A program made the translations under genes and the position numbers. A stretch of 40,471 bases of DNA from an uncultured Halomonas sp. (GTDB lineage Bacteria; Pseudomonadota; Gammaproteobacteria; Pseudomonadales; Halomonadaceae), in assembly GCF_947490095.1 (NCBI RefSeq), contig NZ_CANLFS010000026.1, positions 1-40,471 on the forward strand. The letters run 5' to 3'. Below the pieces are notes generated by a model, which was not told the origin of the DNA, searched no databases, and was given only the letters and a program-made list of their open reading frames with translations. How positions within the stretch are numbered: position 1 is the first letter of the stretch; every line of letters begins with the position of its first letter. Shown piece by piece: positions 30,333 to 38,884 of this stretch.

Positions 30333-31709
30333 TTATGGCGACGTGTCGGCGTGTGCCAGCGCCGACATCAGGTGGCGGATCTTGTCCCAGGTCTCCTGGT
30401 ACTCCGCCTCGCCCTCCGAGTCGGCGACCAGGCCGCCGCCGCCCCATAGATGCAGGTGTCCGTCGTCTGCCACGGCGGTGCGAATGGCAATGGAGGTATC
30501 CATGTGCCCGCGAATGTCCACATAGCCGAGGCTGCCACAGTAGACGCTGCGCCGGCTGGGCTCGAGTTCATCGATGATCTGCATGGCGCGCACCTTGGGC
30601 GCGCCGGTGATGGACCCCCCGGGGAAGGCGGCGGCCAGTAGCTCCAGCGGTGTGCGCCCGGCGGCAAGCGTGCCGGTGACCACGCTGACCAGATGGTGAA
30701 CATTGATATAGCTCTCCAACCCACACAGCTGGGGGACCCGCACCGTGCCAGGCCGGCAGCGGCGGCCCAGGTCATTACGCAACAGGTCGACGATCATCAC
30801 GTTTTCGGCGCGATCCTTGAGGCTGCCCTCGAGCTCGGCGGCCAGGCGGGCATCGGCGGCGGGCGTATCGCCCCGCGGGCGTGTGCCCTTGATGGGGCGG
30901 GTTTCCACATGGCCGTGGCGACATTCCAGGAAGCGTTCCGGCGATAGCGAGAGGACCGCCTGTTCGCCATTGGCGGAGGGCCAGGCCATGAAGGCGGAGA
31001 AGGGCGTCGGCGTGGCCTGGCGAAGACGCCGGTAGGCGTTCCACAGGTCCCCATGATAGGGGGCGCTGAAGCGCTGGGCCAGGTTGACCTGGTAACAGTC
31101 ACCGGCCCGAATATAGTGCTGCACGGCCGCGAAGCGAGCCATATAGGCTTCAGGATCGAGTTCGGCGACAAATGCTCCCGACAGCCGGCAGACGCCCTCC
31201 GGTGCGGGGGCGGCGCTCAGCCACTCGAGTACCTGACGGCGCCGCTCCGGGGTGGCCACCAACCAGGCCTCACCGCGCGCGTGATCCTGAATCAGTGCCC
31301 AATCATAGAGGCCGACCCGACTGTCGGGCAGGGCCACGGTGCGGCGGGCCCGTTGTCCTACCGACTCCAGCTGGTAACCGAGGTCGTAGCTCCAGTAACC
31401 GATCAATCCACCCAGAAAGGGGAGCTCGCTCTCCGGCACCCCGATGGTGTCGGTCAGGCGCTCGAGCAGTGCCTGCTGAGCCGCGAAGGGATCAAGATGT
31501 CGAAGCTCCGGAATGCCTTCCACCCGCCCCGTCTCATCGACTTCCAGTACCGCCAGCGGGTCGCTGGACATGATGTCATAGCGCCCGCCGGGCGCTTCTG
31601 GCCGGCCGCTGTCCAGGAGGACGGCGCCGGCCCGGCGGCGCAGGCGCGCGAAGGCGGGCAGCGGGGTGGGCCGGTAGGGGTGGGGCGTGATCTGGAGCTG
31701 GGTGGTCAT
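30333..31709 (-). CDS. pabB: Aminodeoxychorismate synthase component I
   Basis: PabB makes 4-amino-4-deoxychorismate from chorismate for folate synthesis. It has 458 residues; the C-terminal chorismate-binding domain carries PIKGTRPRG with the nucleophilic Lys274, the residue that distinguishes PabB from TrpE (PIAGT). Other motifs are ENVMIVDLLRNDLGR and FPGGSITGAPKVRAMQIIDELEP. It is not fused to PabC or PabA. The ammonia partner is probably TrpG encoded at 16408. It converges with cysB (17-bp gap) and diverges from the propionate regulator gene. Confidence 0.95.
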   Translation of the reverse strand: MTTQLQITPHPYRPTPLPAFARLRRRAGAVLLDSGRPEAPGGRYDIMSSDPLAVLEVDETGRVEGIPELRHLDPFAAQQALLERLTDTIGVPESELPFLGGLIGYWSYDLGYQLESVGQRARRTVALPDSRVGLYDWALIQDHARGEAWLVATPERRRQVLEWLSAAPAPEGVCRLSGAFVAELDPEAYMARFAAVQHYIRAGDCYQVNLAQRFSAPYHGDLWNAYRRLRQATPTPFSAFMAWPSANGEQAVLSLSPERFLECRHGHVETRPIKGTRPRGDTPAADARLAAELEGSLKDRAENVMIVDLLRNDLGRRCRPGTVRVPQLCGLESYINVHHLVSVVTGTLAAGRTPLELLAAAFPGGSITGAPKVRAMQIIDELEPSRRSVYCGSLGYVDIRGHMDTSIAIRTAVADDGHLHLWGGGGLVADSEGEAEYQETWDKIRHLMSALAHADTSP

Positions 31710-31804
31710 CGCTGGGCCTATACGGTCGGGGCGCCCATTCTAGGCGTCGTGAGCGTCACTGTCCTCGTTTAGGCATGGCAGGGGCCTCAACGCTTGCGAT
31801 CAGC

Positions 31805-31816
31805 ATTGTCGACATT
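31805..31816. promoter_or_regulatory. GntR-type operator half 1 (ATTGTCGACATT)
   Basis: Near-perfect palindrome, one outer base from ATTGTCGACAAT. It is the first of three sites between pabB and the regulator gene and lies 96 bp from the pabB start. Confidence 0.6.
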
Positions 31817-31833
31817 TATCGCGAAGAGGGCTG

Positions 31834-31847
31834 GGTTGTCTACAACC
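31834..31847. promoter_or_regulatory. GntR-type operator 2 (GGTTGTCTACAACC)
   Basis: An imperfect dyad containing TTGTCTACAA, with 6-bp outer arms GGTTGT/ACAACC that pair perfectly. It fits the TTGTNNACAA pattern bound by FCD-type GntR regulators. It may overlap the -35 region of the gntR-prp promoter. Confidence 0.6.
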
Positions 31848-31920
31848 AAAGGCGTATTATTCCGTTATGCCGCCTTATTGACCCGGAGTCGGGCAATGGA
31901 TACTCTTCTCTCACTCACTA

Positions 31921-31932
31921 ATTGTCGACAAT
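31921..31932. promoter_or_regulatory. GntR-type operator 3 (ATTGTCGACAAT)
   Basis: A perfect 12-bp palindrome ending 4 bp before the regulator ATG (31937). Protein bound here would block transcription or translation start of its own gene, so autorepression is likely. The motif agrees with operators described for GntR-type PrpR in other gammaproteobacteria, as I recall them. Confidence 0.7.
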
Positions 31933-31936
31933 CACC

Positions 31937-32647
31937 ATGAAGCTAGCCGAAGTCGAATCTTCAAGCCCCGAGGTGCGCACCCTTGCCGAGCGCGTCTTCC
32001 AGCAGCTACAGGACGCCATCGTGCGTGGTGAGCTCGTGCCGGGCAGCAAGATCACCGAGCCGGGCCTGTCCAGGGCCTATGGCATCTCCCGCGGGCCGTT
32101 ACGCGAGGCGATGCGTCGGCTGGAGGCCCATCGGCTGATCGAGCGAGTGCCCCATGTCGGTGCCCGTGTGGTGAAGCTTTCCATGCAGGAGCTGCTCGAG
32201 CTGTTTGACGTGCGCGAGGCCCTGGAAAGCATGGCCGCACGCCTGGCGGCCGAGCATATGAGCGTCGAGGAGATCGCCGGGCTGCGCGAGGTGCTCGCGA
32301 TGCATGAGCGCCAGGCCGACCTCAAGAAGGGCGAGGCCTATTTCCAGCGCGAGGGAGACCTGGACTTTCACTACCGCATTGTTCAGGGCAGTCACAACCG
32401 CATGCTGGTGACCATGCTCTGTGACGATCTCTACTACCTGGTGCGGCTCTATCGCACCCAGTTCAGCGCCAGCGGCACTCGCCCCCAGCGCGCCTTTGTC
32501 GAGCACCACCGCATCGTCGATGCCATCGAGGCCGGCGACGCCGAATTATCCGAGTTGCTGATGCGTCGCCACGTCAGCGCCTCGCGAGCCAATGTCGTCG
32601 ATCGCTACGCCGCCTCTCTCAGGGAGCAGGGCGATACCACTGCCTGA
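31937..32647 (+). CDS. prpR: GntR-family (FadR/FCD) regulator of the propionate cluster
   Basis: A 236-residue regulator. The N-terminal winged helix-turn-helix (about 15-75) includes [33 protein letters not shown]. The C-terminal FCD ligand domain (about 85-215) includes [19 protein letters not shown]. It leads the prpBC-acnD-prpF-prpD cluster, starting 31 bp before prpB, so local control of propionate catabolism is likely, probably relieved by 2-methylcitrate or a related acid. It is unrelated to the sigma-54-type PrpR of enterics despite the shared name. Start ATG 31937; the frame opens at a TTG inside operator 3. Confidence 0.85.
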   Translation: MKLAEVESSSPEVRTLAERVFQQLQDAIVRGELVPGSKITEPGLSRAYGISRGPLREAMRRLEAHRLIERVPHVGARVVKLSMQELLELFDVREALESMAARLAAEHMSVEEIAGLREVLAMHERQADLKKGEAYFQREGDLDFHYRIVQGSHNRMLVTMLCDDLYYLVRLYRTQFSASGTRPQRAFVEHHRIVDAIEAGDAELSELLMRRHVSASRANVVDRYAASLREQGDTTA

Positions 32648-32678
32648 CCGCTTACCGGATACCACCAGGAGAAACACC

Positions 32679-33584
32679 ATGACCCAGCAGACGCCCGGCG
32701 CCCGCTTTCGCGCCGCCCTCGAGGCCAATCGCCCGCTCTCCATCGTTGGCACGATCAATGCCTATACCGCCATGATGGCCGAGCGCGTGGGCCATCAGGC
32801 CATCTACCTCTCCGGTGGTGGCGTGGCCAACGCCTCCTTCGGCCTGCCGGACCTGGGCATGACGACCATGAACGATGTGGTCGAGGACGCGCACCGTATC
32901 TGTGGTGCCTCCGACCTGCCGTTGCTGGTGGATATCGATACCGGCTGGGGCGGGGCCTTCAATATCGCGCGTACCGTCAAGGAAATGCAGCGCGCCGGCG
33001 TGGCCGCGGTACACCTCGAGGACCAGGTAGCCCAGAAGCGTTGTGGCCATCGCCCCAACAAGGCGATCGTCTCACAGCAGGAGATGGTGGATCGCGTCAA
33101 GGCCGCCGCCGATGCGCGCCTCGACCCGGACTTCTATCTGATCGCCCGCACCGATGCCTTCCAGAAGGATGGGCTGGACGCCGCCATCGAGCGCTCCCAG
33201 GCCTGCATCGAGGCCGGTGCCGACGCCATCTTCGCCGAAGCGGTGCATACCCTGGATGACTATCGGGCCTTCTGCGAGCGCGTCGATGCCCCGATCCTGG
33301 CCAATATCACCGAGTTCGGCGCCACGCCGCTGTTCTCCCAGCAAGAGCTCGCCGAGGTGGGCTGTCGCATGGTGCTCTATCCCCTGTCCGCCTTCCGCGC
33401 CATGAACGCGGCGGCGCTCAGGGTCTATCAGAGCATTCACGACACCGGCCATCAGCGCGACGTGGTCGACACCATGCAGACCCGCGACGAGCTCTACGAT
33501 TTCCTCAACTACCACGGCTTCGAGCAGAAGCTCGACGCCTTGTTCACGGAAAGCCAGCTCGCCGAGAAGGGCGGCGACGCCTGA
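32679..33584 (+). CDS. prpB: 2-methylisocitrate lyase
   Basis: Cleaves 2-methylisocitrate to pyruvate and succinate, the last step of the 2-methylcitrate cycle. The 301-residue TIM-barrel protein of the isocitrate lyase/PEP mutase family has [18 protein letters not shown], the metal-site DIDTGWGG, and the catalytic KRCGH loop with Cys122. Start ATG 32679 follows AGGAGA. The longer frame to 32592 overlaps the regulator gene. Confidence 0.97.
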   Translation: MTQQTPGARFRAALEANRPLSIVGTINAYTAMMAERVGHQAIYLSGGGVANASFGLPDLGMTTMNDVVEDAHRICGASDLPLLVDIDTGWGGAFNIARTVKEMQRAGVAAVHLEDQVAQKRCGHRPNKAIVSQQEMVDRVKAAADARLDPDFYLIARTDAFQKDGLDAAIERSQACIEAGADAIFAEAVHTLDDYRAFCERVDAPILANITEFGATPLFSQQELAEVGCRMVLYPLSAFRAMNAAALRVYQSIHDTGHQRDVVDTMQTRDELYDFLNYHGFEQKLDALFTESQLAEKGGDA

Positions 33585-33626
33585 GGCGCGCCCGGCGTCG
33601 AACATATCATCGAGAGGAGAGATAAC

Positions 33627-34754
33627 ATGGCTGATAAACCCGTTAGTGGCGCAGGCCTGCGCGGCCAGAGTGCCGGCACCACCGCGCTGTGCACCGTCGG
33701 CAAGACCGGCTCCGGCCTGACCTATCGCGGCTTCGACATCAAGGAGCTGGCGGAGAAGGCGAAGTTCGAGGAAGTGGCCTACCTGCTGCTCAAGGGCAAG
33801 CTGCCCAACCAGGCCGAGCTCGATGCCTATATCACCAGGCTCAAGGGCCTGCGTGCACTGCCCGCCGCACTCAAGACCGTGCTCGAGCAGATCCCGAAGG
33901 ATGCCCATCCGATGGACGTGATGCGCACCGGCGCCTCCATGCTGGGCAACCTCGAGACCGAGCAGAGCTTCGACGAGCAACAGGACGTTTCCGACCGCCT
34001 GCTCGCCGTGCTGCCGTCGATCATCTGCTACTGGTACCGCTTCAGCCACGATGGTGTGCGCATCGAGACCGAGACCGATGATGCCTCCGTGGGTGGCCAT
34101 TTCCTGCATATGCTGCGCGGCGAGCCGGCCTCGGAGCTGCATGCCCGGGTCATGAACGTCTCGTTGATCCTCTACGCCGAGCACGAGTTCAACGCCTCCA
34201 CCTTCACCGCTCGAGTGTGTGCCTCCACGCTCTCCGATATGCACTCCTGCGTGACCGGCGCCATCGGTTCCCTGCGTGGCCCGCTGCACGGCGGTGCCAA
34301 CGAGGCGGCCATGGCGATGATCGAGAACTGGCAGTCTGCGGAAGAGGCCGAGCGCGAGATCCTCGGCATGCTCGAGCGCAAGGACAAGATCATGGGCTTC
34401 GGCCATGCGATCTATCGCGAATCCGACCCGCGCAACGCCATCATCAAGGAGTGGTCGAAGAGGCTCGCCGAGGATGTGGGCGACAGCGTCCTCTACCCGG
34501 TCTCCGAGCGCGTCGAGGCGGTGATGTGGCGCGAGAAGAAGCTGTTCTGCAACGCCGACTTCTTCCATGCCAGCGCCTACCACTTCATGGACATCCCCAC
34601 CAAGCTGTTTACGCCGATCTTCGTGATGTCGCGGCTGACCGGCTGGGCCGCGCATGTCTTCGAGCAGCGTGCCAACAACCGCATCATTCGCCCCAGCGCC
34701 GATTATGTGGGCCCCGAGAAGAGTGAATGGGTACCGATCGAGCAGCGTGACTGA
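33627..34754 (+). CDS. prpC: 2-methylcitrate synthase
   Basis: Condenses propionyl-CoA with oxaloacetate. The 375-residue protein belongs to the short citrate-synthase family; active-site His221 (HGGANEAAM) and His260 (GFGHAIY) are present and an Asp lies in the C-terminal part. Short length and position after prpB support 2-methylcitrate rather than citrate synthase. GAGAGGAGAG precedes ATG 33627. A CTGATCGATCAG palindrome overlaps its stop, followed by an 11-bp hairpin before acnD. Confidence 0.95.
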   Translation: MADKPVSGAGLRGQSAGTTALCTVGKTGSGLTYRGFDIKELAEKAKFEEVAYLLLKGKLPNQAELDAYITRLKGLRALPAALKTVLEQIPKDAHPMDVMRTGASMLGNLETEQSFDEQQDVSDRLLAVLPSIICYWYRFSHDGVRIETETDDASVGGHFLHMLRGEPASELHARVMNVSLILYAEHEFNASTFTARVCASTLSDMHSCVTGAIGSLRGPLHGGANEAAMAMIENWQSAEEAEREILGMLERKDKIMGFGHAIYRESDPRNAIIKEWSKRLAEDVGDSVLYPVSERVEAVMWREKKLFCNADFFHASAYHFMDIPTKLFTPIFVMSRLTGWAAHVFEQRANNRIIRPSADYVGPEKSEWVPIEQRD

Positions 34755-34794
34755 TCGATCAGGGCCTTGCAGGGCGGCCTGAGGGCCGTCCTGC
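34751..34794 (+). repeat. Palindrome and hairpin between prpC and acnD
   Basis: CTGATCGATCAG (34751-34762) is a perfect palindrome over the prpC stop codon. It is followed by an 11-bp stem with one G-U pair (34769-34779 with 34784-34794, loop TGAG). No T-run follows, so a processing or stability hairpin inside the operon is more likely than a terminator. Confidence 0.55.
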
Positions 34795-34854
34795 TGCATT
34801 TCCCCGTGCGTTACTCCGCCTCGCGGCCAGCCGTCAGCAAGAGACTCCGATGCC

Positions 34855-37497
34855 ATGAATATCGATTATCGTAAACCCCTTCCCGGCACCGACCTGGACT
34901 ACTTCGACGTGCGTGCGGCCGTCGAGGCGATTCAGCCCGGTGCCTATGATTCTCTTCCCTATACGTCCCGGGTACTGGCCGAGCAGCTGGTGCGCCGCTG
35001 CGAACCGGAGAGGCTGACCGATTCGCTGAAGCAGTTGATCGAGCGCCGCCGGGACCTGGACTTTCCCTGGTACCCCGCCCGCGTGGTGTGCCACGACATC
35101 CTCGGCCAGACGGCTCTCGTCGACCTCGCCGGCCTGCGTGACGCCATCGCCGAGGAGGGGGGCGACCCGTCCAAGGTCAATCCGGTGGTGCCCACTCAGC
35201 TGATCGTCGACCACTCCCTGGCCGTCGAGCACGCGGGCTTCGAGCCGGATGCCTTCGACAAGAACCGCGCCATCGAGGATCGTCGCAACGAGGACCGCTT
35301 CCACTTCATCGAGTGGACCAAGACCGCCTTCGAGAACGTCGACGTGATCCCCGCCGGCAACGGCATCATGCACCAGATCAACCTGGAAAAGATGTCGCCG
35401 GTGGTGCAGGCCCGCCCCGATGAAAACGGAAGGCAGGTGGCCTTTCCCGATACCTGCGTGGGTACCGACAGCCACACCCCGCATATCGACTGCCTGGGGG
35501 TGATCGCCATCGGTGTCGGCGGCCTCGAGGCCGAGACCGTGATGCTGGGGCGTCCCTCCATGATGCGTCTTCCCGATATCGTCGGCGTGGAGCTGACCGG
35601 CAAGCGCCAGCCGGGCATCACCGCCACCGATATCGTGCTGGCGATCACCGAGTTTCTGCGCCAGGAGCGCGTGGTCGGTGCCTATCTGGAGTTCTTCGGC
35701 GAGGGGGCCAGGAGCCTGACCATCGGCGACCGTGCCACCATCTCCAACATGACCCCGGAGTATGGCGCCTCCGCGGCGATGTTCTATATCGATGAGCAGA
35801 CCCTCGACTACCTGACGGTGACCGGCCGCGAGCCGGAGCAGGTCAAGCTGGTCGAGACCTATGCCAGGCAGACCGGCCTGTGGGCCGACAGCCTGGCCGA
35901 CGTCGAATATGAGCGGGTGCTGACCTTCGACCTCTCCACCGTCGAGCGTAACCTGGCTGGTCCTTCCAATCCGCATCGGCGCCTGGCGACTCGTGACCTC
36001 ACCGAGCGCGGCATCGCCGTTCCCTCATATCAGGACAGCGACAAGGCCCGGGCGGACGAGAAGGAGGGCAAGATGCCGGATGGGGCGGTCATCATCGCCG
36101 CCATCACCAGCTGCACCAACACCTCCAATCCGCGTAACGTGGTGGCGGCCGGGCTCCTGGCCAAGAAGGCCAACGCGCTGGGCCTGATACGCAAGCCCTG
36201 GGTCAAGTCCTCCTTCGCGCCAGGCTCGAAGGTCGCGCGTCTCTATCTGGAGGAGGCCGGCCTGCTGCCGGAGCTGGAGGCACTCGGCTTCGGCATCGTC
36301 GCCTATGCCTGTACCACCTGTAACGGCATGTCCGGCGCCCTGGACCCCGAGATCCAGCAGGAAATCATCGACCGTGACCTGTATTCCACGGCGGTACTGT
36401 CCGGCAACCGCAACTTCGATGGCCGCATCCATCCCTACGCCAAGCAGGCCTTTCTGGCCTCGCCGCCGCTGGTGGTGGCCTACGCCATCGCCGGTACCGT
36501 GCGCTTCGATATCGAGAGGGACGCGCTGGGTACCGACCCGGACGGCAACCCGGTAACGCTCAAGGACCTCTGGCCCGCCGACGAGGAGATCGATGCCATC
36601 GTCGCCGAGCACGTCAAGCCGGAGCAGTTCAATCGGGTCTATATCCCGATGTTCGACCTGGACGCCGCGGAGAAGGCCGAGAGCCCGCTCTACGACTGGC
36701 GCCCGCAGAGCACCTACATCCGCCGCCCGCCTTACTGGGAAGGCAAGATGGCCGCGGAGCGTGCGCTCAAGGGCATGCGGCCGCTGGCGATCCTGCCGGA
36801 CAACATCACGACCGACCACCTGTCGCCGTCCAATGCCATCATGATGGACAGCGCCGCCGGGGAGTATCTGCACAAGATGGGCCTGCCGGAGGAGGACTTC
36901 AATTCCTACGCCACCCACCGTGGCGATCACCTCACGGCCCAGCGGGCCACCCTGGCCAACCCCAAGCTGTTCAACGAGATGGTGCGGGACGAGAACGACG
37001 AGGTCGTGCAAGGGTCGCTGGCGCGGGTCGAGCCGGAGGGTGAGGTGATGCGCATGTGGGAGGCCATCGAGACCTATATGGATCGCCGGCAGCCGCTGAT
37101 CGTGATCGCCGGCGCCGACTATGGTCAGGGCTCCTCGCGTGACTGGGCGGCCAAGGGCGTAGCCCTGGCCGGGGTCGAGGCGATTGCCGCCGAGGGCTTC
37201 GAGCGCATCCATCGCACCAACCTGATCGGCATGGGCGTGATGCCGTTGCAGTTCCAGGAAGGCACCACCCGCCATACCCTGCGGCTGGACGGCACCGAGA
37301 CCTACGATGTGGAAGGGACGCCGGCGCCGGGGGCGACCCTCGAACTGGTGATCCACCGCCAGACCGGCGATGTTGAGCGGGTGCCGGTGATCTGTCGCCT
37401 GGATACCGCCGAAGAGGTCACCGTCTACTCCGCCGGTGGCGTGCTGCAGCGCTTCGCCAAGGACTTCCTGGAATCCGAAGAGGTGGCGAGCGCATGA
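34855..37497 (+). CDS. acnD: Fe/S-dependent 2-methylcitrate dehydratase AcnD
   Basis: An aconitase-superfamily enzyme that dehydrates 2-methylcitrate to a 2-methylaconitate isomer. It has 880 residues, close to the family size. Fe-S ligands Cys420 (SCTNTSNP), Cys486 and Cys489 (CTTC) are all present. The swivel domain at the C-terminus includes GADYGQGSSRDWAAKG. The next gene, prpF, overlaps its stop as ATGA; that pairing identifies AcnD rather than housekeeping AcnA. It starts 100 bp after prpC, so an internal promoter is possible. Confidence 0.95.
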   Translation: MNIDYRKPLPGTDLDYFDVRAAVEAIQPGAYDSLPYTSRVLAEQLVRRCEPERLTDSLKQLIERRRDLDFPWYPARVVCHDILGQTALVDLAGLRDAIAEEGGDPSKVNPVVPTQLIVDHSLAVEHAGFEPDAFDKNRAIEDRRNEDRFHFIEWTKTAFENVDVIPAGNGIMHQINLEKMSPVVQARPDENGRQVAFPDTCVGTDSHTPHIDCLGVIAIGVGGLEAETVMLGRPSMMRLPDIVGVELTGKRQPGITATDIVLAITEFLRQERVVGAYLEFFGEGARSLTIGDRATISNMTPEYGASAAMFYIDEQTLDYLTVTGREPEQVKLVETYARQTGLWADSLADVEYERVLTFDLSTVERNLAGPSNPHRRLATRDLTERGIAVPSYQDSDKARADEKEGKMPDGAVIIAAITSCTNTSNPRNVVAAGLLAKKANALGLIRKPWVKSSFAPGSKVARLYLEEAGLLPELEALGFGIVAYACTTCNGMSGALDPEIQQEIIDRDLYSTAVLSGNRNFDGRIHPYAKQAFLASPPLVVAYAIAGTVRFDIERDALGTDPDGNPVTLKDLWPADEEIDAIVAEHVKPEQFNRVYIPMFDLDAAEKAESPLYDWRPQSTYIRRPPYWEGKMAAERALKGMRPLAILPDNITTDHLSPSNAIMMDSAAGEYLHKMGLPEEDFNSYATHRGDHLTAQRATLANPKLFNEMVRDENDEVVQGSLARVEPEGEVMRMWEAIETYMDRRQPLIVIAGADYGQGSSRDWAAKGVALAGVEAIAAEGFERIHRTNLIGMGVMPLQFQEGTTRHTLRLDGTETYDVEGTPAPGATLELVIHRQTGDVERVPVICRLDTAEEVTVYSAGGVLQRFAKDFLESEEVASA

Positions 37498-38672
37498 GCC
37501 GACTATCTCAGATCAAGGTCCCCGCCACCTATATGCGTGGCGGTACCAGCAAGGGGGTCTTCTTCAAGCTCGGCGACCTGCCGGAGGCCGCCCGGGTGCC
37601 GGGTGAGGCGCGTGATCGGCTGCTGATGCGGGTCATCGGCAGCCCGGATCCCTACCAGAAGCAGATCGACGGCATGGGGGGAGCCACCTCCAGCACCAGC
37701 AAGACGGTGATCCTGAGTCGCAGCGAGAGCCCCGACCATGATGTGGATTACCTGTTTGGTCAGGTCGCCATCGACAAGGCCTTCGTCGACTGGAGCGGCA
37801 ACTGCGGCAACCTCTCCGCGGCGGTAGGACCCTTCGCGATCAGCAATGGCCTGGTGGACCCGGCGCGTATTCCGGATAACGGCGAGGTGGAGGTGCGCAT
37901 CTGGCAGGCCAACATCGGCAAGACCATCGTCTCCCGGGTGCCGATCCGCGACGGTGAGGTGCAGGAGACCGGCGACTTCGAGCTCGACGGGGTGACCTTT
38001 CCGGCCGCCGAGGTGCCGGTGGCCTTCAAGGACCCGGCCGACGGTGAGGGCGCCATCTTCCCCACCGGCAACCTGGTGGATGACCTGGAGGTGCCCGGCG
38101 TCGGGATCCTCGAGGCGACCCTGATCAACGCCGGCATTCCGACCGTCTTCGTCAGGGCCGACGCGCTGGGCTATACCGGCACCGAGCGACAGGACGCCAT
38201 CAACGGCGATGCCGAGGCGCTGGAGAGGTTCGAGGCCATTCGTGCCCATGGGGCGGTGAAGATGGGGTTGATTGCCGATGTCGGCGAGGCGGCGGCCCGT
38301 CAGCACACGCCCAAGGTGGCCTTCGTGGCGCCGCCGGCCGACTACGTTGCCTCCAGCGGCAAGCGGGTCATGGCCGACAATATCGACCTGGTGGTGCGGG
38401 CCCTCTCCATGGGCAAGCTGCACCACGCCATGATGGGCACCGCGGCGGTGGCCATTGCCTCGGCCGCCGCCATTGAAGGCACCCTGGTCAATCTGGCCGC
38501 GGGGGGTGACAAGCGCAACGCCGTCACTTTCGGGCATCCATCGGGGACCCTGCGGGTAGGGGCCGAGGCCAGCCGAGTGGACGGCCGCTGGGTGATCGAC
38601 GAGGCGGTGATGAGTCGCAGCGCCCGGGTGCTGATGGAAGGCTGGGTACGCGTGCCCGCCGATGGCGTCTAG
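37494..38672 (+). CDS. prpF: 2-methylaconitate cis-trans isomerase PrpF
   Basis: A 392-residue protein of the diaminopimelate-epimerase-like fold that isomerises the AcnD product to cis-2-methylaconitate. Typical segments are YMRGGTSKGVFF near the N-terminus, DGMGGATSSTSKT, SGNCGNLSAAVGPFAI and the GHPSGTLRVGAEA segment. The ATGA overlap with acnD implies coupled expression. It is followed by an intrinsic terminator. Confidence 0.95.
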   Translation: MSRLSQIKVPATYMRGGTSKGVFFKLGDLPEAARVPGEARDRLLMRVIGSPDPYQKQIDGMGGATSSTSKTVILSRSESPDHDVDYLFGQVAIDKAFVDWSGNCGNLSAAVGPFAISNGLVDPARIPDNGEVEVRIWQANIGKTIVSRVPIRDGEVQETGDFELDGVTFPAAEVPVAFKDPADGEGAIFPTGNLVDDLEVPGVGILEATLINAGIPTVFVRADALGYTGTERQDAINGDAEALERFEAIRAHGAVKMGLIADVGEAAARQHTPKVAFVAPPADYVASSGKRVMADNIDLVVRALSMGKLHHAMMGTAAVAIASAAAIEGTLVNLAAGGDKRNAVTFGHPSGTLRVGAEASRVDGRWVIDEAVMSRSARVLMEGWVRVPADGV

Positions 38673-38741
38673 CCTGGGCTCGTCAAGGGGCGAGTCGTCC
38701 GACGAGGCGGCGACCATCCCTCGCCGATATCGTTGAGCAAG

Positions 38742-38775
38742 AAACGCCTCGGACCGCAGTGTTCGAGGCGTTTTT
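38742..38775 (+). terminator. Intrinsic terminator between prpF and prpD
   Basis: AAACGCCTCG (38742-38751) and CGAGGCGTTT (38764-38773) form a perfect 10-bp stem with a 12-nt loop, ending in TTTTT (38771-38775). This is the clearest intrinsic terminator in the window and would separate prpD from the prpBC-acnD-prpF transcript at least partly. Confidence 0.85.
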
Positions 38776-38779
38776 GCAG

Positions 38780-38849
38780 GGGCAGGGTGTTGTCACAGGG
38801 GCTGGGGTGCTTCCTCAGGAGCTGGGGTGTTTTCTATAGTGGTAGGGTG
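38780..38849 (+). repeat. Four GGGTG-type repeats phased at 20 bp upstream of prpD
   Basis: Ten-base segments GGGCAGGGTG, GGCTGGGGTG, AGCTGGGGTG and TGGTAGGGTG start at 38780, 38800, 38820 and 38840, spaced exactly 20 bp. A TATAGT (38834-38839) that could be a -10 box lies between the third and fourth. They could be activator sites on one DNA face or a decayed minisatellite. Confidence 0.6.
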
Positions 38850-38884
38850 AAAGATCAAACGGTATCAGGAGGGAGGAGATAGCC

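Noticed and set aside
31937..32647. Sigma-54-dependent PrpR of the enteric type
   Set aside because: The protein is only 236 residues with a GntR helix-turn-helix and FCD domain, with no AAA+ domain.
33072..34856. 594-codon minus-strand open frame opposite prpB and prpC
   Set aside because: Antisense shadow of two clear enzymes; no recognisable motif or ribosome-binding site.
36025..37356. 443-codon minus-strand open frame opposite acnD
   Set aside because: Shadow of acnD, with composition typical of such frames.
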